A stretch of 64,000 bases of DNA from Proteus cibi (GTDB taxonomy: Bacteria; Pseudomonadota; Gammaproteobacteria; Enterobacterales; Enterobacteriaceae). The position numbers and the translations under genes are program-made. This document shows, in pieces, positions 57,126 through 64,000 of this stretch. Within the stretch, counting starts at the first letter, position 1. Each line of letters starts with the position of its first letter. The notes beneath the pieces are model-generated. The model ran no database searches and was not told the DNA's origin. It worked only from the letters and a program-made list of their open reading frames with translations. The DNA is taken from positions 30,270-94,269 of the forward strand of contig NZ_PENW01000019.1 in assembly GCF_003144405.1 (NCBI RefSeq). Reading direction: 5' to 3'.

Positions 57126-58343
57126 ATGTGTAGCACTTGCGGTTGTGGTGAAGGCAATGTCAGAATTGAAGGCGTAGAGCCTCATTCACATGAGCACCAC
57201 CATCATCACTCTCATGACCATGATCATCACGACCACGGTCATCATCATGATCACGGCCATCATGGGCATGATCACCATCATGAACACAATGCTACTCCAG
57301 CGAATACTGTTCATAAATATATTGATAAGTCTGAACAAAAGCATAAGCATAACTACGAAACACATGGTCAGCCTATCATCGTTCATCACCACTATTACCA
57401 TAACAGTGGTGATGTTCATCTTCATTTTCATAACGATGCACAGCTAAACGAAACCCCTGTTTTCCATGAACATCATCATGGACATGACGATCATCATGAG
57501 CATGATCATTCACACCATCATGACCATGCTCATAGTCACGATCACGAACATGCCCATGATCATAGCCATGAGCATGCACATCATCATTCTCACAGCCACG
57601 ATCACGAAGAGCAATTTAGCCCAGTGATTGAAAATCAGAATATGCATTATGGTCAAGGTGAAGCAGGAACACATGCTCCTGGTATTAGCCAAAAGCGTAT
57701 GCTGAAAATTGAAATGGATGTGTTGGATAAAAATAACCGTATTGCTGTTCATAACCGCGAACATTTTGAACAACAGCATGTATTGGCATTGAATTTAGTT
57801 TCAAGCCCTGGTTCTGGTAAAACCACACTATTAACACAAACATTAAAACAGTTAGCACAACGTGTGCCTTGTGCTGTGATCGAAGGCGATCAGCAAACCA
57901 CTAATGATGCGGATCGCATCCGTGAAACCGGAGTACCTGCGATCCAAGTGAATACCGGTAAAGGTTGTCACCTTGATGCACAAATGGTGCATGATGCGAC
58001 ACACCAATTAGGCTTACAAGATAACAGCGTTCTCTTTATTGAAAACGTGGGTAACTTAGTTTGCCCTGCCAGTTTTGATCTGGGTGAAAAGCATAAAGTT
58101 GCTATTCTTTCTGTCACTGAAGGTGAAGATAAGCCCCTGAAATATCCGCATATGTTTGCTGCAGCTGATTTAATGATTATCAATAAAATTGATTTAGTAC
58201 CACATCTGAATATTGATGTTCAAGCCTGTATTGAATCAGCTCGCCGTGTTAACCCAAATATCGAAATCATTGCGTTGTCAGCAACAACGGGTGAAGGTAT
58301 GGAAGAGTGGTTAGCTTGGTTGGAGAGTCGTTTATGTGCTTAG
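57126..58343 (+). CDS. hypB: Hydrogenase nickel GTPase HypB with a very long His-rich domain
   Basis: A 405-residue G-protein (E. coli HypB 290) that delivers nickel to hydrogenase. It begins [10 protein letters not shown], the high-affinity N-terminal metal site of the E. coli type. Residues about 20-165 are an exceptional His-rich region in three blocks (about 20-54, 85-105 and 113-162) rich in HDH and HSH repeats, far longer than in E. coli HypB and like the nickel-storing domain of Bradyrhizobium HypB. The GTPase part follows: P-loop [11 protein letters not shown] near 225-235, [13 protein letters not shown], the Cys-containing GKGCHLDA metal site and INKIDL. AGGAG precedes the ATG. It overlaps hypC by 10 bases. 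A role in nickel storage for hydrogenase, and possibly urease, is inferred. Confidence 0.97.
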   Translation: MCSTCGCGEGNVRIEGVEPHSHEHHHHHSHDHDHHDHGHHHDHGHHGHDHHHEHNATPANTVHKYIDKSEQKHKHNYETHGQPIIVHHHYYHNSGDVHLHFHNDAQLNETPVFHEHHHGHDDHHEHDHSHHHDHAHSHDHEHAHDHSHEHAHHHSHSHDHEEQFSPVIENQNMHYGQGEAGTHAPGISQKRMLKIEMDVLDKNNRIAVHNREHFEQQHVLALNLVSSPGSGKTTLLTQTLKQLAQRVPCAVIEGDQQTTNDADRIRETGVPAIQVNTGKGCHLDAQMVHDATHQLGLQDNSVLFIENVGNLVCPASFDLGEKHKVAILSVTEGEDKPLKYPHMFAAADLMIINKIDLVPHLNIDVQACIESARRVNPNIEIIALSATTGEGMEEWLAWLESRLCA

Positions 58344-58600
58344 GTGTTCCAGCTAAGATTGTTGAGGTGGGCGAAGACGTCCACCAACTCGCTTATGCCG
58401 AAGTCAGTGGCGTCAAACGCGCTGTTAATATTTCGATGGTATGTGAAGGCGAACCTAGTGAATTATTAGGTAAATGGGTACTTATTCATGTGGGATTTGC
58501 CATGAGTATTCTTGATGAGCAAGAAGCACAAGATACCCTTGATGCATTACAACATGTTTATGGTGTGACTCTGGAAGAGGCTGATGATGCAGTACGTTGA
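58334..58600 (+). CDS. hypC: Hydrogenase maturation chaperone HypC/HybG
   Basis: An 88-residue protein beginning [15 protein letters not shown]. The N-terminal Cys2 in MCLGVP is the defining iron-carrying motif of HypC/HybG; the frame opens nine codons earlier but only this ATG gives the exposed Cys2. It carries the Fe(CN)2CO precursor with HypD and inserts it into the large subunit. By position after hyb genes it is equivalent to HybG, the hydrogenase-2-specific form, and is the only copy in the window. It overlaps hypB by 10 bases and hypD by 17. Confidence 0.95.
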   Translation: MCLGVPAKIVEVGEDVHQLAYAEVSGVKRAVNISMVCEGEPSELLGKWVLIHVGFAMSILDEQEAQDTLDALQHVYGVTLEEADDAVR

Positions 58601-59723
58601 TGAATTTCGTGATCCCGAACTTGCGAAAGCCTTACTCGTCCAAATTCGTGAAACTATTTCACAATGGCCCCATCCTATTAAACGCCCATTACAAATTATG
58701 GAAGTGTGTGGTGGGCATACTCATGCCATTTTTAAATTTGGTCTAGATCGCTTATTACCAGAAGAAATTGAATTTGTTCATGGTCCGGGTTGCCCTGTTT
58801 GTGTATTACCGATGGGGCGAATTGATGCCTGTTTAGAAATTGCTGCCCGTCCTGATGTCATTTTTTGTACTTTTGGGGATGCCATGCGAGTACCGGGTCG
58901 TAATGGCTCAATGCTTGATGCGCGTCGTCGTGGCAGTGATATTCGTATTGTTTATTCACCGCTCGATTCACTCAAAATTGCACAAGATAATCCAGATAAA
59001 CAAGTTGTCTTCTTTGGCTTAGGTTTTGAAACGACGATGCCAAGTACGGCAATGACGCTACAACAAGCGAAATTGCGCGGACTTAAAAACTTTTCTCTGT
59101 TTTGTCAGCATATTACTATCGTACCAACTTTACGTTGTCTACTAGAGCAAGATGATGTTCGCATTGACGGCTTTATTGCGCCAGGGCATGTGAGTATGGT
59201 GATTGGCTGTACGCCATATCAACCACTATGTGACGAATTTGAAAAGCCTTTTGTGGTGACCGGATTTGAACCATTAGACTTATTGCAAGCTATACTGATG
59301 GTCATTAAACAACTTAAAGCAAAAGCAGAAAACACAGCTTATGTTTTAAGTATTGAAAACCAATATAGTCGCATTGTACCGAATGAAGGTAATAAGTTGG
59401 CTCAAAAAGCACTTAGCGAAGTGTTTATGTTAAAAGAAACCAGCGAATGGCGTGGGTTGGGTGAGATCCCAATGTCAGGTATTCAATTAACACCAGCTTA
59501 TTCTGAGTTTGATGCTGAATTACGTTTTACTCCCGCACCGCAGAAAGTGGCAGACAATCCACAATCTCGCTGTGGCGATGTATTAACAGGACGATGCAAA
59601 CCTTCTGATTGCCCACTCTTTGGTAAAAGTTGTACACCAGAAACGGCATTGGGTGCCTTGATGGTATCATCAGAAGGTGCATGTGCGGCTTATTATCAGT
59701 ATCGCCGTGAAGGTAATATATGA
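58584..59723 (+). CDS. hypD: Hydrogenase maturation protein HypD
   Basis: A 379-residue Fe-S protein (E. coli 373) on which the Fe(CN)2CO group is assembled. Signature cysteines lie in [16 protein letters not shown] (about residue 40) and [15 protein letters not shown] (about 68-72); the C-terminal cluster cysteines are in [38 protein letters not shown] near 145 is another family block. Two ATGs are adjacent; either could start it (E. coli begins MRFVDEYR, equivalent to the second). It overlaps hypC by 17 bases and hypE by four. Confidence 0.97.
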   Translation: MMQYVDEFRDPELAKALLVQIRETISQWPHPIKRPLQIMEVCGGHTHAIFKFGLDRLLPEEIEFVHGPGCPVCVLPMGRIDACLEIAARPDVIFCTFGDAMRVPGRNGSMLDARRRGSDIRIVYSPLDSLKIAQDNPDKQVVFFGLGFETTMPSTAMTLQQAKLRGLKNFSLFCQHITIVPTLRCLLEQDDVRIDGFIAPGHVSMVIGCTPYQPLCDEFEKPFVVTGFEPLDLLQAILMVIKQLKAKAENTAYVLSIENQYSRIVPNEGNKLAQKALSEVFMLKETSEWRGLGEIPMSGIQLTPAYSEFDAELRFTPAPQKVADNPQSRCGDVLTGRCKPSDCPLFGKSCTPETALGALMVSSEGACAAYYQYRREGNI

Positions 59724-60739
59724 AACAACCTGATGAAATCACCTTAGCTCAAGGAAATGGTGGGCAAGGTATGCAACAACTTATCGAAGGACTGTTTTTA
59801 AAAGCGTTCGATAATCCATTATTAAATGAAAAAGAAGACCAAGCGCGGATCTCGTTAAATGAGTTAACGACTCTTGGCGATCGTCTTGCATTTAGTACAG
59901 ACAGCTATGTCATCGATCCCATTATTTTCCCCGGTGGCAATATTGGTAAATTATCTGTTTGCGGTACGGCTAACGATCTTTCTGTTGGTGGTGCGGTTCC
60001 TCGTTACCTTTCATGTGGTTTTATTCTGGAAGAAGGGCTTCCATTTGAAACCCTCGAAACCCTCGTTATGGCGATGGCGAAAGCAGCGACGCAAGCAGGA
60101 ATACAAATTGTTACCGGAGATACGAAAGTCGTTCCTCGTGGTGCTGCGGATAAAATCTTTATCAATACTGCGGGGATTGGAGTTATTCCAACAGCAATTA
60201 ATTGGGCTGCAAGTAATATTAACGCTGGCGATAAGATCTTAGTGAGCGGTACTATTGGCGATCACGGAGCAACAATCCTGAATCTTCGTGAAAATTTAGG
60301 GCTTGAAGCGGATCTGCAAAGTGACTGCGCGGTGCTTGAGCCAATGATTGCTCCCTTACGTCAAATCGAAGGAATTAAAGCATTACGAGATGCTACTCGA
60401 GGTGGCGTGACGGCGATTTTGCATGAGTTTGCTCAAGCCAGCGGTTGTGGTATGAACGTGCATGAAAGCAAATTACCGATGAAACAATCCGTTCGTGGTG
60501 TATGCGAACTATTAGGACTTGAAGCACTGAACTTTGCTAACGAAGGAAAAATTGTGTTAGTGGTTTCACCAGAAGCGGAAGCCCAAGTCCTTGAAGCGCT
60601 GCATCAACATGTTTTAGGTAAAGATGCTTGTACGATTGGCGAAGTCACTGAGGATAATTATATTCGTTTAACAGGTATTTTCGGGACTAGCCGTATCCTC
60701 GACCTCCCTTATAACGAGCCTTTACCTCGTATTTGCTAA
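59720..60739 (+). CDS. hypE: Hydrogenase maturation protein HypE
   Basis: A 339-residue PurM-like ATPase (E. coli 336) that dehydrates the carbamoyl group carried on its C-terminal cysteine into the cyanide ligand. The obligatory C-terminal PRIC is present (Cys339). The ATP-binding signatures TDSYVIDPIIFPGGNIGKLSVCGTANDLSVGGAVPRYL and SGTIGDHGATILN are visible in order. The carbamoyl donor protein HypF is not encoded in the window. It overlaps hypD by four bases and ends the hyp genes, followed by a hairpin at 60750-60790. Confidence 0.98.
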   Translation: MKQPDEITLAQGNGGQGMQQLIEGLFLKAFDNPLLNEKEDQARISLNELTTLGDRLAFSTDSYVIDPIIFPGGNIGKLSVCGTANDLSVGGAVPRYLSCGFILEEGLPFETLETLVMAMAKAATQAGIQIVTGDTKVVPRGAADKIFINTAGIGVIPTAINWAASNINAGDKILVSGTIGDHGATILNLRENLGLEADLQSDCAVLEPMIAPLRQIEGIKALRDATRGGVTAILHEFAQASGCGMNVHESKLPMKQSVRGVCELLGLEALNFANEGKIVLVVSPEAEAQVLEALHQHVLGKDACTIGEVTEDNYIRLTGIFGTSRILDLPYNEPLPRIC

Positions 60740-60749
60740 ACACTTATTC

Positions 60750-60790
60750 CCCACTTATAAATTGACATGTTCACTGAATTTATAAGTGGG
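60750..60790 (+). terminator. Hairpin after hypE
   Basis: CCCACTTATAAATT pairs perfectly with AATTTATAAGTGGG over a 13-base loop. No strong T-tract follows, so termination may be partial, allowing some read-through to yedE. Confidence 0.6.
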
Positions 60791-60948
60791 ATAAGTTACC
60801 CTCTTGTTACAACAAAATTGTTATAACGCAAATTTCTCTCATTTATCTGAATACTGACTCTTTGATAAAAAAATTATTGGAGTAACATGTTCGCCCAATC
60901 CTACTGCGTGGAGAGTGTCTCTCGTAGAGGTTAGTTCTAGGAAAAAAC

Positions 60949-62175
60949 ATGTCTTGGTCAGAATTTAAATCTCAATACCTGATCCGTTTTTGGAAGCCTC
61001 TTCCAGCCGTTATCGCGGCAGGTATCTTATCAACTTACTACTTTGGTTTAACCGGCACATTCTGGGCTGTCACGGGTGAGTTTACTCGCTGGGGTGGTCA
61101 CGTTATGCAGTGGTTTGGCGCTCATCCTGAGGAATGGGGTTATTTTAAAATCATCGGTCTTGAAGGTACGCCATTAACGCGTATTGATGGTGTGATGATT
61201 ATCGGGATGTTTGGCGGTTGTATTATGGCGGCTCTTTGGGCTAATAACGTCAAACTTCGTCATCCTCAACATAAAATTCGTATTCTTCAAGCGGTTCTAG
61301 GTGGGATCATCGCCGGTTTTGGTGCTCGCTTAGCAATGGGCTGTAACCTTGCTGCCTTCTTTACGGGTATTCCTCAGTTCTCTTTACATGCTTGGTTTTT
61401 CGCGGTTGCGACCGCAATCGGTTCTTACTTTGGCGCCAAGTTATCATTAATGCCTTTGTTTCGTATCCCCGTAAAACTGCAAAAAGTCAGCCAAGCTTCA
61501 CCGATTACTCAAGATAAACAACGTGCGAAACGTCGCTTTAGATTGGGAATGGTTATCTTTTTTGCCATGATTGCATGGTCTTTAATTATTCTCTTTGATT
61601 CACCCAAACTGGGTTTCGCTATGCTAGGCGGTATTGGTTTTGGGATTTTAATTGAACGTGCGCAAATCTGTTTTACTTCTGCTTTCCGTGACTTATGGAT
61701 CACTGGCAGAACTCATATGGCAAAAGCGATTATCATCGGTATGGCAGTGAGTGCGATTGGGATCTTCAGTTATGTCCAATTAGGTGCTGCACCGAAAATT
61801 ATGTGGGCAGGCCCTAATGCTGTCATTGGGGGATTACTTTTTGGTTTCGGTATTGTGCTTGCTGGTGGGTGTGAAACGGGTTGGATGTATCGTGCCGTTG
61901 AAGGTCAAATCCACTTTTGGTGGGTGGGATTGGGTAATGTAATCGGTTCAACATTACTGGCTTATTATTGGGATGATTTTGCCTCTGTGATCGCAACGGA
62001 TTATGACAAGATTAATTTACTTGATACCTTTGGTCCCGTGGGGGGTTTAGGTGTGACGTATCTGATGTTGGGTCTGTCATTTGCATTATTACTTTGGTGG
62101 GAAAAACACTTTTTCCGTAAAAAAGCACAACAACAAAACGCTATTTCAACACAGATTAATAAGGAAATCGCATGA
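60949..62175 (+). CDS. yedE: YedE-type sulfur/selenium transporter
   Basis: A 408-residue inner-membrane protein of the YeeE/YedE family, with about ten transmembrane segments in two halves. Conserved cysteine motifs are LAMGCNLAAFFTGIPQFS in the first half, ERAQICFTSAFRDLWITGRT in the middle and LAGGCETGWMYRAVEGQ in the second. The related TsuA (YeeE) moves thiosulfate through such cysteines. The adjacent TusA-like yedF overlaps it by four bases, the conserved yedE-yedF pair that in several bacteria is linked to selenium metabolism. It lies 209 bases after hypE. Substrate here is uncertain. Confidence 0.88.
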   Translation: MSWSEFKSQYLIRFWKPLPAVIAAGILSTYYFGLTGTFWAVTGEFTRWGGHVMQWFGAHPEEWGYFKIIGLEGTPLTRIDGVMIIGMFGGCIMAALWANNVKLRHPQHKIRILQAVLGGIIAGFGARLAMGCNLAAFFTGIPQFSLHAWFFAVATAIGSYFGAKLSLMPLFRIPVKLQKVSQASPITQDKQRAKRRFRLGMVIFFAMIAWSLIILFDSPKLGFAMLGGIGFGILIERAQICFTSAFRDLWITGRTHMAKAIIIGMAVSAIGIFSYVQLGAAPKIMWAGPNAVIGGLLFGFGIVLAGGCETGWMYRAVEGQIHFWWVGLGNVIGSTLLAYYWDDFASVIATDYDKINLLDTFGPVGGLGVTYLMLGLSFALLLWWEKHFFRKKAQQQNAISTQINKEIA

Positions 62176-62414
62176 GCCAGAAAGACACCATTATTCCTGA
62201 TTATCGTCTAGATATGGTTGGTGAACCTTGCCCTTATCCTGCGGTGGCGACACTAGAAGCAATGCCATCACTTAAGAAAGGTGAAATTTTGGAAGTGGTA
62301 AGTGATTGCCCACAATCCATTAATAATATCCCTCTTGATGCGAAAAACTATGGTTATACCGTATTAGATATTCAACAAGATGGTCCAACGATTCGATATT
62401 TAATTCAAAAATAA
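62172..62414 (+). CDS. yedF: TusA/YedF-family sulfurtransferase
   Basis: An 80-residue protein with the SirA/TusA fold. The reactive cysteine is in EPCPYPAVATLEAM (CPxP motif, about residue 20); a second Cys is in VVSDCPQSINNIP near 46, common to YedF. It is expected to accept persulfide sulfur or a selenium equivalent from the YedE channel or a desulfurase. It overlaps yedE by four bases. The shared terminator with rdgC is at 62436-62471. Confidence 0.92.
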   Translation: MSQKDTIIPDYRLDMVGEPCPYPAVATLEAMPSLKKGEILEVVSDCPQSINNIPLDAKNYGYTVLDIQQDGPTIRYLIQK

Positions 62415-62435
62415 ATTATATTTTTATTAAATAAA

Positions 62436-62471
62436 AAAACAGCCTATGCATTGTGAATGATAGGCTGTTTT
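62436..62471. terminator. Bidirectional terminator between yedF and rdgC
   Basis: AAAACAGCCTAT pairs with ATAGGCTGTTTT; the loop holds a smaller CATT/AATG stem. A and T tracts flank it for both directions. Confidence 0.9.
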
Positions 62472-62486
62472 CTTGAGAAGTGGTTA

Positions 62487-63395
62487 TTATTCGGCTTCGC
62501 CACCTAGCACTTCAGTAACGCGTTCGATCAGTGCACTTAATTCACCCGTCATTAAAACAAAATCAGCGTCAAAACGTTGGGCAAAATCGGCTTTATCAAT
62601 ATCATCATTTTGCTCACGTAAAGTTTCACTGAATTTTATGCGTTTGATAGAACCGTCATCACAAAGCATAAATTGAAGGCGATCTTCCCAATCTACAGAA
62701 AGTTTGGTGACAAATTTACCCGCTTCAATATGTGTCGCAATTTCGTCAGACACTAATTCTTGTTTCTTACAACGAATAACGCCACCTTCATCGAGCACCG
62801 CTTTTAGCTCTGCTTCATCCATCAAGGTAAAACCTGCTGGAAGTTCTCCAGAGCGTACCCACTCTGTCATTTTTAATTCAACGGATTCATTAAAGCTCAG
62901 TGGCACTACGGGTAATGAACCTAAGGTTTTACGTAACAATGCTAAATTGTCTTCGGCACGTTTTGCACTGCCTGAATCAACAATAACGAGTTGTTTTTCT
63001 AAATCTAGCCAAATAAATGTTTGTGAGAATTTACTAAATGCACGAGGAAGCAGAGTGTGTACCACTTCATCTTTTAAGGTCGCTTTTTCTGTTTTTTTCA
63101 GTTTGCGTCCTTGTTCACCTTCAAGCTTTTCAACTTTATCTTGTAGGGCATTTTTAATCACAGTTGCAGGTAGGATTTTGTCTTCTTTACGTGCGCAGAT
63201 CATCACTTGCTTACCAGCAACATGAATCAGTGCCTCACCACGATCGCCCATTGGCGAAACCCAACCTGTTTTGGTCATATCTTGGCTACTACAAGGTGTG
63301 AATGCCAATGAAGCAAGCTGTTGTTCTAACTCATCCATTGACAGTGCTATCTCTTTATTTAAGCGATAGACCAAAATATTTTTAAACCACAGCAT
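62487..63395 (-). CDS. rdgC: Recombination-associated protein RdgC
   Basis: A 302-residue protein (E. coli 303) that forms a ring dimer around double-stranded DNA and restrains RecA. It opens [19 protein letters not shown] and contains [37 protein letters not shown] and [13 protein letters not shown], all nearly as in E. coli, and ends in [15 protein letters not shown]. In E. coli it maps near mak/araJ at about 9 min, so its position here reflects rearranged gene order. AAGGGGAAT precedes the start on the minus strand. Confidence 0.97.
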   Translation of the reverse strand: MLWFKNILVYRLNKEIALSMDELEQQLASLAFTPCSSQDMTKTGWVSPMGDRGEALIHVAGKQVMICARKEDKILPATVIKNALQDKVEKLEGEQGRKLKKTEKATLKDEVVHTLLPRAFSKFSQTFIWLDLEKQLVIVDSGSAKRAEDNLALLRKTLGSLPVVPLSFNESVELKMTEWVRSGELPAGFTLMDEAELKAVLDEGGVIRCKKQELVSDEIATHIEAGKFVTKLSVDWEDRLQFMLCDDGSIKRIKFSETLREQNDDIDKADFAQRFDADFVLMTGELSALIERVTEVLGGEAE

Positions 63396-63545
63396 CTGAC
63401 ATTCCCCTTAATCATTATTTACCTCAATATGATACTGAATGTTTCGGGTATCTAAAAGGTCATATCCCTTAAAAGAAAATCTATACGCTGTTATTTAATA
63501 AAAAGATAAAAAAGCTGAAACGAATAATAAGTAAATTTACTTCAT

Positions 63546-63564
63546 GATAATGAGTATCATTATT
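63546..63564. promoter_or_regulatory. Fur box
   Basis: GATAATGAGTATCATTATT matches GATAATGATAATCATTATC at 16 of 19 positions. It is 151 bases upstream of rdgC and more than 430 bases from any plus-strand gene. Confidence 0.7.
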
Positions 63565-63628
63565 ATTAAAATTGAATTGATTAAGAATATTAATAATGAA
63601 ATAACATGATTTTTAGCACAAGTCATTA

Positions 63629-63644
63629 TGTGATAAAAATCACA
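63629..63644. promoter_or_regulatory. CRP site 1
   Basis: TGTGATAAAAATCACA, a perfect TGTGA-N6-TCACA. Confidence 0.8.
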
Positions 63645-63743
63645 TAATTATATTTTTATGCTCTTTTTTGTTTACAAACTGAAATCACTTTCAGATTTAT
63701 CCCTGCATTAATTTACAAAACAAAAATATTCTTGACACTCTCA

Positions 63744-63759
63744 TGTGATAATTATCACA
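63744..63759. promoter_or_regulatory. CRP site 2
   Basis: TGTGATAATTATCACA, a fully palindromic perfect TGTGA-N6-TCACA. A TTGACA hexamer lies just before it at 63732-63737. Confidence 0.85.
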
Positions 63760-63800
63760 AAATTAGGAAAATGTAGGAGGGCATTTTTCACCATTAACAA

Positions 63801-63816
63801 AGTGATTAAGATCACA
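63801..63816. promoter_or_regulatory. CRP site 3
   Basis: AGTGATTAAGATCACA, one mismatch to TGTGA-N6-TCACA. Centres of the three sites are 115 and 57 bases apart. Confidence 0.65.
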
Positions 63817-64000
63817 AATATTGATCTTTTTTTTTCAAATATCGTTAAAAGAGCACGATTGGGCTTTTTATATTAACCATGGTAATAGTTTAGATTTTAT
63901 AATGTTTCTTTGGGTTTTATTGTTACTTGTACGTATTGATTAGATATTGTGATTGAATGGCATTCTTGTGCTTCTCTTTTTAATATTTGTAGATAATTAT

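Larger units (their letters stand above)
63396..64000 (+). other. Gene-free leader of an unseen gene
   Basis: 605 bases to the window edge without a supported frame. It holds the rdgC promoter on the left, a Fur box and three CRP-type sites, and is otherwise AT-rich. The density of sites suggests the control region of a plus-strand gene beyond the edge. Confidence 0.5.

Noticed and set aside
57190..57610. Repetitive CATCAC-rich DNA that could suggest a CRISPR or tandem-repeat array
   Set aside because: Repeats are irregular codon-level low complexity inside hypB, with no constant repeat-spacer unit.
57186..57779. Several overlapping frames on both strands across the His-rich part of hypB, some rich in Met, Val and Ile
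   Set aside because: They arise from the repetitive CAT/CAC codons of hypB read in other frames or on the other strand; no ribosome binding sites or family features.
62704..63225. 173-codon frame antisense to rdgC
   Set aside because: Ser/Thr-rich shadow of the rdgC codon pattern; rdgC itself is certain.

Overview
This window is chromosomal DNA of an AT-rich enterobacterium. The protein sequences and gene order point to Proteus (P. mirabilis-like, Morganellaceae). That assignment is inferred from overall resemblance to Enterobacterales proteins, low G+C, and the pairing of an E. coli-like backbone with Proteus-type accessory genes; no database search was run. Every housekeeping protein is close in length and motif to its E. 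coli counterpart.

Layout. 1-1728: end of the threonine operon (thrB 3' part, thrC). 1893-10076: a very AT-rich gene for a 2727-residue toxin-like protein that carries a YopT/C58-like Cys-His-Asp protease signature, a TcdA/TcdB-like pore-forming segment and two clusters of RTX repeats. 10140-14157: yaaA, talB, a Sel1-repeat secreted protein and mog. 14642-17812: dnaK-dnaJ behind a heat-shock promoter. 17923-21839: an EamA transporter, nhaA-nhaR and rpsT. 22270-28044: ribF-ileS-lspA-fkpB-ispH, then dapB (28278) and carA-carB (29534-33942). Apart from the toxin, the Sel1 protein and the EamA transporter, this is the E. coli 0-1 minute order.

After carB the E. coli-like order breaks. The junction holds a previously easy-to-miss 47-codon Hok/Gef-type toxin gene with a TTG start (34427-34570) and a 2370-residue intimin/invasin-like inverse autotransporter (34912-42024, minus strand). 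From 42303 the order matches another E. coli region (about 67-68 min): dkgA, yqhD, yghB, metC, exbB and exbD, then the uptake hydrogenase-2 operon hybOABCDE followed by the maturation genes hypB, hypC/hybG, hypD and hypE. yedE-yedF (sulfur/selenium-type transporter plus TusA-like protein) and rdgC close the window. The last 600 bases are a gene-free leader with one Fur box and three CRP sites for a gene beyond the edge.

How the genes work together. HybO/HybC form the Ni-Fe hydrogenase, HybA/HybB pass electrons to the quinone pool, HybD/HybE mature the subunits, and HypB-HypE build and insert the metal centre; the set is preceded by a perfect FNR site, so anaerobic induction is expected. hypA/hybF and hypF are not in this cluster, and HypB has an exceptionally long His-rich N-terminus. 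ExbB/ExbD energise TonB under Fur control. NhaA/NhaR handle sodium and pH, DnaK/DnaJ protein folding, CarAB carbamoyl phosphate, and YqhD/DkgA aldehyde detoxification.

The most interesting items are the giant toxin, the Hok-like gene with its sequestered ribosome binding site and coupled upstream frame, an orphan promoter-terminator unit at 49649-49966 that may encode a small RNA, the His-rich HypB in a cluster without hypA, and several unexplained dyads (18904-18968, 42082-42123, 44461-44483, 14168-14238).
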